Shown: piece by piece, positions 56,531 through 64,000 of the stretch
How positions within the stretch are numbered: position 1 is the stretch's first letter
Layout: each line of letters begins with the position of its first letter
DNA from: Lotus japonicus
Lineage: Eukaryota; Streptophyta; Magnoliopsida; Fabales; Fabaceae
Assembly: GCF_012489685.1 (NCBI RefSeq)
Contig: NC_080042.1
Span: 16,134,150-16,198,149, forward strand
DNA length: 64,000 bases
Reading direction: 5' to 3'
The notes under the pieces: generated by a model
The model's input: the letters and a program-made list of their open reading frames with translations, nothing else
What the model was told of the DNA's origin: nothing
The model's database searches: none
Translations under genes and position numbers: made by a program

Positions 56531-57426
56531 CTACCATAAAAAACATAAGGCAGTATAGAGTACAAGCAACTAAATCCAATACTAATGCAGAAGCAAACCC
56601 AAATAATTGGAAACAAATCAGTTATTAAAATATATCCAGTACCACAGGATAAACTCCCCACATTCGTAAAACTCGAGTCCTAATTATGGGAAATTTCTTT
56701 CTTTGACAAACATCCTTTATGGCAGTAATTTTGGAACTCATGTCTATGACTCAAAGCAATGTAAAAGAGCAAAACAGGAATGAGTAGGAGAAGTATGTGA
56801 AAAACATGTTACCTGTTGGGTGCATTTATACTGATGAATGAGGGGTTGGAAATGCAGGAAACTCAAATCAAACTACAAATCACACCAGCTGTAGATGAGT
56901 AAGCTTCAATTGGATGACAGCTGGCCAAAATTCAGGTGACATCATTTGGATGGTTGGAAACACTTCCTATGCCGGACAACCCTTCACAAACATAGACCGT
57001 AGCATCCCTTGTAGGGTTCAGGAATCAAAAAACAACCACACAACAGCTGGCCAAAATTCACGAGCTATAGCATTGCATCAGTAACTGTTTGTTCAATCGA
57101 ATCAAGTGGCTATGGGTTTTGGCATGGTTAGGCTTGGATTTGCTGGAAAATCTCAAACACGTGTTTTTTTTGCTGCGAGATTAGTATATGTGATGTGATG
57201 ACAAGATGGACCACGAGTAGAGTTGCAGGCATGGTGGCTAGAAGGTAGATGATGCTCAGATGGGGGACGACGGCTGGCAAGGGAGATCACGCGAAGAAGT
57301 GAAAGAGACAGAAGGTATCCTACAAATGCAGCCCACGAACCGAACAGGCCCAACAGCAACTGCAGTGGTAACAAAAAAAAATGGCACGGGTGAACAGTAA
57401 AAAACCTTGAAACTTAAGTTAGAAGA
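56531..57426. other. Helitron 5' segment, no intact gene
   Basis: No exon recognised. The 5' TC end is at 57426-57425 on the minus strand. Confidence 0.5.
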
Positions 57427-58516
57427 TTAATCGCTTTTGTAAATGCTATACTTCAAGATCCTAGCTTTCCAAAACTCAAGAATCTCCTCACACTCAAGAC
57501 AACCACTCAAGAATTTTCACTAAAAATAAATCACACATAACAAGTGTGTTTGTATCCTCTCGTGTGTATTTTCAATTGCTTCTGTGTATCTCTTCCAAAG
57601 CAATTCACGTTGATATATATAGGCTTCAGCCAAGCAGGAGGTGGCAACGGAGCATGCACCAAGCAGGAGGTGTGGAACATGCAGCAAACAATCATCACGT
57701 GGAGGCTTGGAGGATAGGCATAATGGAACAAGCATGAGGTGCAATGCTTTGGAGAGTAACAGGTAAAAAGCCTATGTAAGGAGGAGGTGGTGTGTTTGGA
57801 AGAAATCCACTATGCAAACAAGCATGAGGTGCCATGTTAGAAACATGCAAATAAGGAGGATCTGTCCAGTTTCTTTTTCTGAATTAGAGGTTTATGAGAG
57901 GGTGAACGGCTGTCCTTGGTCTAGGTGTCGAGTAGTCATGGGTTGTAGTGTGTGTTGTGTCAAGATTTGAGTGGGGAGTTGGGCACGTGGTACTCCCCCA
58001 AAGGCCACGAGAATTCTGACAAAAGAATGGTAATGGTAAATGAATACTAAAACAAAGTTGGAATCAGAATGGCTAGACTTATAGGATAAAGTAAAGTGTT
58101 AGTGTTAACTGGATAGTGTAGGATTTAACTCATAGAACTATAGAAAAAAAATATTAGGAAGATGAATCATTATCCAAAAAATTATTAGGGATTCTATGAT
58201 ATAATCTATGATCACTTTGAGCAAGTTTAAGTGATCAAGTGTAGAACTGCAGCATTCTTCTTTCTTTTTCTATTTTAAGTCACTTACGTGACTCTTATTC
58301 TTCTCTTTTTTTTTTCTCTCTTTTCTTCTAAACTTTCAATTTTTCTTTTCTATTATTTATTTGTTTAGAAAAATAATATTATTAATAATACACTCATTTA
58401 TATAAACACACAAGGCACAATTAACACATCAACTTAAGCTTAATAGCGTTTATCGCTATTAAACCGATAAATAACTAGTTAATTAATCGCATAAATTATC
58501 CGGGTCTTACAAGGCC

Positions 58517-58746
58517 TCTCAACCGCCTCTCAAGAAGAAACACAGCTCGGTTGTTGCTTTCCCTTCTGGCGAGGAGAACGCCCTGGTTACCGCCTCCACT
58601 CCCAACTCTACCTTAGCCCGATCGGGGCGTTCAAGAAGGTCACTCCCGCCGGATTAGTCGGTCCCGAAGATCTTCTGGGCTTTGTCGCCGAGGATTTCCT
58701 AAATGAAGAAGACATAGAAAAAGACAAAAAAGTTAATAGTTCTTAG
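58517..58746 (+). pseudogene. Antisense gene in the Tat-like element, 3' part
   Basis: This continues the gene broken at 43594. One frame carries SQPPLKKKHSSVVAFPSGEE. Another carries a plausible C-terminus, GLVGPEDLLGFVAEDFLNEE, ending at TAG 58744-58746. The frame switch means at least one more indel. The two parts are rejoined by removing 43595-58511 and one copy of AGGCC. Confidence 0.5.
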
Positions 58747-60409
58747 AACGATCGTGTAATAATTGTGTTTTTTTTTTACCAATTCTTGTAACTTTTTTGT
58801 CTCCCTTGAATGGGAATAGTTATTTTGGGCGCCCTCGTTCTTCCGTTGCTTATAGCCTTGCCATTTTTCACTTTTGCGTTTGTTTTTCCAATATAAGTCT
58901 GAATTACGTTCAACAACCTTGAGAGTGTGCTGGGTATAACTAGGACTTTTGCTCAGTTTTGAACTGAGGCTTTGTTCACACGCTTTTCCGGTAAGATCAT
59001 GTGTGGCCTTGCCAGCCTTATTTGGCGAGGACTTACGGTGGCTCGGGTCCCAATGGCCATGTGGGTTGCCCGAGGCTTAGCATAGTTAGAAATGATCGCC
59101 CATATTTCGGGGAGGCTTTAACTCGCCCATATTTCAGGGAGGTTCTTGGGATAAGAAGCTTATCCGCACACGTCGCCAACGGGTGGCAGCAGTTCGTGCC
59201 GGACTTTCCAGAGCGATCCCCAGACATCAAGGTCGTGTTGGGATAGCCACCTTCAGGGAATTTTTCCCACCGGGCGACCGTTTCAATTCGGTTGAAAGTT
59301 AGGAGTATTGCTGATAATATCCTTTTGTATTTGATTGTAAAAGAGATTATACATTTGAGGGATGCCTCATTAAAAAACTCTCGTGATGGAGAAAAAAAGT
59401 ACATCTTTATTTTTGACCTAACCCCTGCTTCTCCTCGCCGCTCGCCGCGCCATTGCTCCTGTCATGGGCTCCCTCCGATTAGAGCTCGACGTCCAACACC
59501 TCATCCTTTAGCCCCGACGTGCTCGCCACCCATTCGTCGCCCCTGGTAGGCGAGTCACCCCGCCCAACTACCCTATTGTAGAAAGGGGGTTCGCTTAGCC
59601 TGCTCTTCCGCTTGACGCGCCGGGCCGCCTTTATTGGCCTCAAATTTGCGGCCCCCGCCAGTTTTCATCCCTCTACCTTCCTCTTTCCTTTATCCCTGCG
59701 ACGTTGCGCCTGACACCGCTCTTTCCCAGTCTTCCGTCCGCCCTGAAACTGATCGACTTTTCCCAATTTGCTTTGGGCCGCACTCTGTAGCACCGCCCCT
59801 TTTTCTCCACTTTCCATCAATTGTGTTGGCTTGTTGAATCCGGGCAACCTCCAGAGTTCTGTGTCTCTTTGACTCCAATTGAAGAGGTCAAAGTTGTCCT
59901 CCACCAACTACTCCAGGCGCCTTTCCTGCTCAGTTGTGAGCCTGGGCTCAGTCGCTAACACGCCCCTCCTAGATTTGTCCATTTCCAGCTCCTCTAGCGC
60001 TCCCTAGCATGAGCATCAGCAAATTGCCCATCTATCCCCATTCTTTGATCTGCCCTTTCCTGACTCTGGTTCCTCCTTGGCCCCCCATACCTTTCATTGA
60101 TCCACCGTCCCTGTCCTCTTGCGCCTCTTTGACCCTGACCCTCTAAGTCCTGCTGGCCCTGGTCCTCCAGAATCTCAATCTCGTGACACCTGTGTCTATC
60201 TCTAGCTCCCTTCTTTCCATACAACTTAAGGAAATTGTTGTAGCATTCCCGCGCCCTCCGCTAATCTACCGCAATCCTTCCTACCTTACCGCAGATCAGC
60301 AGGTACTTCACCGCCAGGTGAGCCGTTGATATAACTGCGCAGAGGCGGTTTAGCGTGTTCCGACCAATGATGACATTGTATGATGCCACGACCTGCAAAA
60401 CCAAATACC
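58747..60409. other. Tat-like element, region downstream of protease
   Basis: Near 60230-60400 the minus strand still reads VVASYNVIIGRNTLNRLCAV, the usual continuation after gypsy protease, then decays. No RT motif was found between here and 58747. Confidence 0.5.
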
Positions 60410-62248
60410 TTACGCGCAAATCTTGGTGTTCTCATAAATACCGAAAACCGTGTCCAAATCCAAGTAGCCGCGCACCCAGACCTGTTCCCCTAAGAAGCCT
60501 ACCAAAGTCCCGGAGTATGGCATCAGGTCTTTATCTGTTAACCCCAACTGGTCAAATGCGTTGCCATAGATGAAATCCGCAGAACTTCCTTGATCTAAAA
60601 GCACTCTTCGCACATTGAAACTATTGATCCTTATCATTACCACCACAAGATCGTCCTTATATGTCTTAATTCCCTCAAAGTCTGCCGACGATATCACTAT
60701 GTCTGGATGCTGAAAACCAAATGGAATTGAATACTCATGTACTGAGGTCACCTCCTTCACGTGCCTGCACCTTGCAGCTGGCATCTCACCGCCTCCGCCG
60801 AAGCCCCCTGCGATCATATTGATTGTCCCAACCGGCGACTCCAGATCCTTGTTGAAGGTTTCTTTAGCTCCTTTCTTCCTTGTCGCCAATGACTCTTTCA
60901 CGTTCGTCGTTGGTGTCCGTCGACGACCATCCCCGCCCGCGGCCAATCATTTGCGAGCGTCCTGCCCTGATCAGCCTCTCGATCTCGCCTTTCAAAGTAA
61001 AACAATCACAGGTGTCGTGGCTCGCCGAGCGATGATACTCGCACCACTTAGTTCTATCTACCGCTTCCCGTGTGGGACTAACTCCCTTGTCGCCTTCTTC
61101 GACTGCATGTGTTGCCTTCACTTCCCGGAGTAGTTCCGTTAATTCGGTATTCATGTCTTGGCCTGGCCTCTCGCGCCGGCGAGGGTCAGTTTGCTGCCAT
61201 GGGCGGTGATGCTCAAAGTTTTATTTCTTCGGATAAAGTTGCTTCTTCGTGAACTTCTCCGGTTGCTTGACCTTGTTATCCTTTCGCTTACTGCTTTCTT
61301 CCCTCTCCAGACCTTGTCCGTCTTCTGGCGACACGTTCCTCTAACCATGGTCCTTCTCCGTTTTTGCCCGCCTCCTTTTGAACGCGTCGTCCTCCTCGTC
61401 CAAGATGTAGGTGTTTGCCCGAGCACGGACTTCCGCCATCGAACGAGCTGGCTTCCGACTCAGCTTGCTGTTCAGCTTCCCTGGCAGCAGTCCATTCTTG
61501 AAAGCGCGCGCACAGGCTTGCGGCTCCAACTCCTCGATTTTGACAGATCAGCACTGTACAGCTTCACGTATTGCTTCAAAGTCTCCCGCTCTAGCTGGCG
61601 AACATTATACAGATCATCAATTGTTACCTACTTGATCTTTCTTGCAGAGAACTGAACGAGGAATTTCAACGAGAAATCACAGAATTTCGCAATGGATCCC
61701 CGAGGCAAGGTCGTGAACCACACCATTGTTGTGCCTTTAAACGTTGACGAAAAGATCCTGCATTTGACCGCATCAGAAGCTGCGCTTATCACCATCTTCG
61801 TGTTGAAATAAAGCAGATAATCCTTCGGATCTGTCTTTCCACTATACACCTCTAGAACAAGGTTCTTCATGTTGTCTGGTATGGCTACTTCCCTTACCGC
61901 CGCCGAGAATGGCTCAAACTCCGCCACAGCCTCCGCTTCTCGCTCTCCTTCATCCTGTTGCTCTAGGCGATAGTAGTCCAACTGCTCTTGCAAGTAATCA
62001 TTCCGCTGTCGTATGTCGTCGACGTTGCAGATCAAACATCTCCAATCTCTATGAGTGATCAGAGCTTGAGGAAACGACGATCCACCTCTTGAGACCTCCA
62101 GCGAGCGTGTTGGAGATCCTTGCTGCGAAGGTGAAGACGGTGGAGAAGGTAACAGAGCTGCCGGAGAAGGAGGGGAAAGAGGTGGCGGAGGCGGAGTCGG
62201 AGTCGGTTGCTCGAGACGAACCTCCTCACGGCGCGGCCTTCTCCTCAC
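60410..62248 (-). pseudogene. Tat-like gag-protease, decayed
   Basis: Pieces in several frames. 62248-61628 starts MRRRPRREE with a proline-rich head, then a Retrotrans_gag domain (VYSGKTDPKDYLLYFN, WFTTLPRGSI). 61154-60864 has the CCHC-like zinc motif of Tat gag (KWCEYHRSASHDTCDCFTLK). 60946-60410 has the aspartic protease with DQGSSADFIYG and GEQVWVRGYLDLDTVFG. Changes of frame between pieces show indels. No RT follows. Confidence 0.8.
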
Positions 62249-62434
62249 GGCGCGGTGGAGAACCGCACCTCTGCTCCAGCGTTTCTCTACGTCGACGACG
62301 ACGAGTTTTCATCGGATTTCGATCGCAAACCAGAATTTCAAACCAAAACTCGAAAATCAGAGAAAATTGCACAGGATTTCAAACTTCTCTCAACCAAAAT
62401 TACAATCCACGTAGTTCGGGAGTCGAAATCTACT

Positions 62435-62456
62435 GATCCCCACTGACAACGCCAAA
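62435..62456 (-). other. Primer-binding site of the Tat-like element
   Basis: Minus strand reads TTTGGCGTTGTCAGTGGGG next to the LTR, resembling the TGGCGCCGTTGCCGGGG-type site of Tat elements. Confidence 0.6.
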
Positions 62457-62764
62457 TGTTCCAGCCAAGAACATAGAGATAAGGTATTGTACCTAGAGTG
62501 AGAGGATTGAAATGTGAGAATCTAGAGAGAGAGAGAGAGTATAACTGAATTTCAAGTTTGTTATTTCTCAAATTAACTAATAGTCCCTTACATTTGGTAA
62601 CCGCCCCCTATTTATAGGCTTGAGGTTGGGCCTAGCGTCTGTAACCGTCCTTAGTGGGTTAGTTGGACCAATTGGGCCTCTCGTGGGAGGCCCAACTCCC
62701 TAGCTCGCGCGTCGCCCTGAGGCAAGCGTCCCTGGGCGAGGGCCCCTGGGTCTCGCCCAGTCCA
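62457..62764 (-). repeat. 5' LTR of the Tat-like element
   Basis: 308 bp, with CCTATAAATAGG (minus strand, 62607-62618) as TATA box, confirming minus orientation. Confidence 0.85.
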
Positions 62765-62769
62765 GATAT

Positions 62770-63758
62770 GACAAGGTTATGTGTTACAACACATATAATC
62801 TGCTTATCGCATTCTAGTGGATAGGACCGGGTTATGTTTTAGCGTACGTAGTTGAAGGACAATGTTGTGTTTTATCACTTGTGCGAGATGATGATATTGT
62901 TGCATATGTTTTATCTGTTGGACTGTGATGACTGGAATTTATGCTTGTTTATGCAATTGCGGAGTGTGGGAAACACTGAGTTATGTCATGTTGATGATAG
63001 TTTGTTTTGAGAGAGATTTTAGGCATGCTCTAACAAGAGGTCTGAGCCATTGCCGAGTTGAGGATCAAGGCTTTTACGGAGAAATCAATAGGGGGTTCTT
63101 GAGAATCTTTTACTTAATAGGTTTTGGAAAGAAAAGAACAAAGAGAACTTGACTTTGTAAACAAATGACATAATGTATTAACTCATGATATAACCCTTTT
63201 ATTTGTTAAGATAATCATTTCAAAAGAAACTTAAGTTATGGAAAAGAGTTTGAAAACGAGAAATGACGACGATCCGGTTTTGAGAAGGTTGAAAACCTAA
63301 GTTGTAAACATCGTAAGGATGGACCGTTGTGACGAAGAAGTCACTGGAGTGCGAAGACACTCCTTATTGCTTAAGTATTCTTGTTTCGGGCATCGAAGGA
63401 TGTACCGATGTAACGGGAATGACACTTTAGTGCGGAAGGAACTTGTTCCTGGTAAAGCAAATTTATGGCCTTGAACCATCGTTTACCTAAGGGTACCATA
63501 GAGATTTCATTGAAGTGGAAGACTTCAGGATAATGTGAAACTTTATTGAAGTGTGAGACTTCAGTGTAATGTGAGACTTCATGGACGTGTGAGATTCCAT
63601 CAACGTTTACCTTAGGGCAAACGATAGAGACAATGAACATTAGCTAGACGCGTATCCGTGTGAGGGCAAATCGTTGTTTGGCTAACCATATCACACTCAT
63701 GCATGCATAATGAATGGTGTGAAACCAAATGAAGGGTGTGAAATCAATGGATGGTGTG
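62770..63758. other. Diverged LTR-like sequence
   Basis: Around 63610-63710 it follows the order of the solo LTR near 27490-27600 (TTTACCTTAGGG, then GTTTGNCTAA, then CTCATGCATGCAT). A run of short repeats with GTGTGAGACTTC lies at 63530-63600. No gene is seen. Confidence 0.4.
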
Positions 63759-64000
63759 TGTAAGACCCCCTTTTAGGGCATATTATTTTAATATTATTTA
63801 ATAATATTCTATGAATTATTTGTGCTATATATGATATAATGCCTTTATAAAAGGTGATTATTTATTAGAGGCAATATTAAGTCTTAGAAACATCTAGACG
63901 TTGATGTACATGACAATACGAGCATTTTGACTGTAATGATGCTAGGGTTCGGCGACGATGACTTTTAGGTCAATATCAGCCCGACAGCGGCGACGAGTTG
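63759..64000 (+). mobile_element. Start of an LTR-like element, cut by the window end
   Basis: TGTAAGACCCCCTTT begins like other gypsy LTRs here (TGTAAGACCC). Its far end is outside the window, so the type and TSD are unknown. Confidence 0.35.

Larger units (their letters stand above)
51395..57426 (-). mobile_element. Gene-capturing Helitron, 6.0 kb
   Basis: On the minus strand it starts TCTTCTAAC after an A and ends CTAA before a T. The empty site (TTAA then TTTT) is preserved in the other LTR at about 45610. A hairpin CGTGC-AA-CGCACG lies 10 bases from the 3' end. There is no target duplication. These are Helitron hallmarks. No RepHel protein is encoded. Fragments of RPA, mPGES-2-like, fibrillarin and RhoGDI genes lie inside, all on the minus strand. 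Confidence 0.9.
43595..58511 (-). mobile_element. Tekay/Del-like Ty3/gypsy element, inner layer
   Basis: Ends are TGTAAC and CTTACA, with AGGCC on both sides (43590-43594 and 58512-58516). LTRs are about 3.1 kb. The interior is only 2.7 kb: gag-protease, part of RT, and a short C-terminal integrase tail. It is in minus orientation. The high-coordinate LTR holds a Helitron. It is a deletion derivative that cannot move alone. Confidence 0.88.
49425..58511 (-). repeat. 5' LTR of the inner gypsy element, interrupted by the Helitron
   Basis: LTR parts are 49425-51394 and 57427-58511, together about 3.05 kb. They are nearly identical to 43595-46730 apart from small indels. The box CCTATATATATC on the minus strand (about 57611-57622) is a good TATA box. 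The Helitron separates it from the distal LTR and gag. Confidence 0.88.
41694..62764 (-). mobile_element. Tat-like Ty3/gypsy element, outer layer of the nest
   Basis: LTR-like ends TGTTCC and CAGTC(C)A lie at both sides, flanked by GATAT (41689-41693 and 62765-62769). The minus orientation is shown by gag and protease remnants and by the LTR TATA box. No RT, RNase H or integrase was found, so it is non-autonomous or deleted. The region 43595-58511 is a later insertion. An antisense gene lies near its 3' end. Confidence 0.82.

Noticed and set aside
56359..56661. 100-codon minus-strand ORF in the Helitron
   Set aside because: It crosses the intron before the RPA-like exon in another frame; the OB-fold residues are read in the neighbouring frame.

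Overview
The window is nuclear DNA of a eudicot plant, most likely a legume. It has one plant-type host gene with GT-AG introns, buried among LTR retrotransposons, PIF/Harbinger elements, MITEs and a Helitron. There is no bacterial gene organisation. The species cannot be named from the sequence alone. Almost all boundaries below come from terminal sequences and matching target-site duplications (TSDs) read directly in the window. | 1-4258: a complete six-exon caleosin/peroxygenase gene on the minus strand (CDS between 3444 and 293, 189 codons plus stop). A Mutator-type MITE sits in intron 3 and a near-perfect 137-bp palindrome sits in its presumed 5' leader. | 4262-21559: PIF/Harbinger element A (4262-19879, TSD TAA) is split by a full-length SIRE/Maximus-like Copia retrotransposon (copy 1, 6394-18530, TSD TTGGA). 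A second, ORF1-only Harbinger element B (19984-21559, TSD TTA) follows. | 21563-29020: unassigned sequence holding a hAT-like MITE and a 4.4-kb solo LTR (24097-28474, TSD CTGGT). The solo LTR carries a satellite-like array of about 61-bp units in a 182-bp higher-order repeat. | 29026-41296: a second copy of the same Copia family on the minus strand (TSD GTCTT). Its 5' LTR contains a 369-bp TRIM element (40052-40420, TSD CCTTG) with tRNA-like A-box and B-box sequences. | 41694-62764: a three-level nest. A Tat-like Ty3/gypsy element (minus strand, TSD GATAT) is interrupted by a deleted Tekay/Del-like Ty3/gypsy element (43595-58511, minus strand, TSD AGGCC). One LTR of that element is in turn interrupted by a 6.0-kb Helitron (51395-57426, minus strand). 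The Helitron carries pieces of RPA, mPGES-2-like, fibrillarin and RhoGDI genes, including an in-frame fibrillarin/RhoGDI chimeric exon. | 62770-64000: sequence resembling a diverged LTR, then the start of another LTR-like sequence at 63759. | How the genes relate: only the caleosin is a host gene in working form. The Copia copies have complementary defects: copy 1 has an open pol but a nonsense codon in its env-like ORF3, and copy 2 has a nonsense codon in pol and a deletion in ORF3. Both Copia copies and the Tat-like element also carry antisense genes, each with its own TATA box, near their 3' ends. This is the most unusual biology in the window, together with the tRNA-like TRIM and the gene-capturing Helitron.
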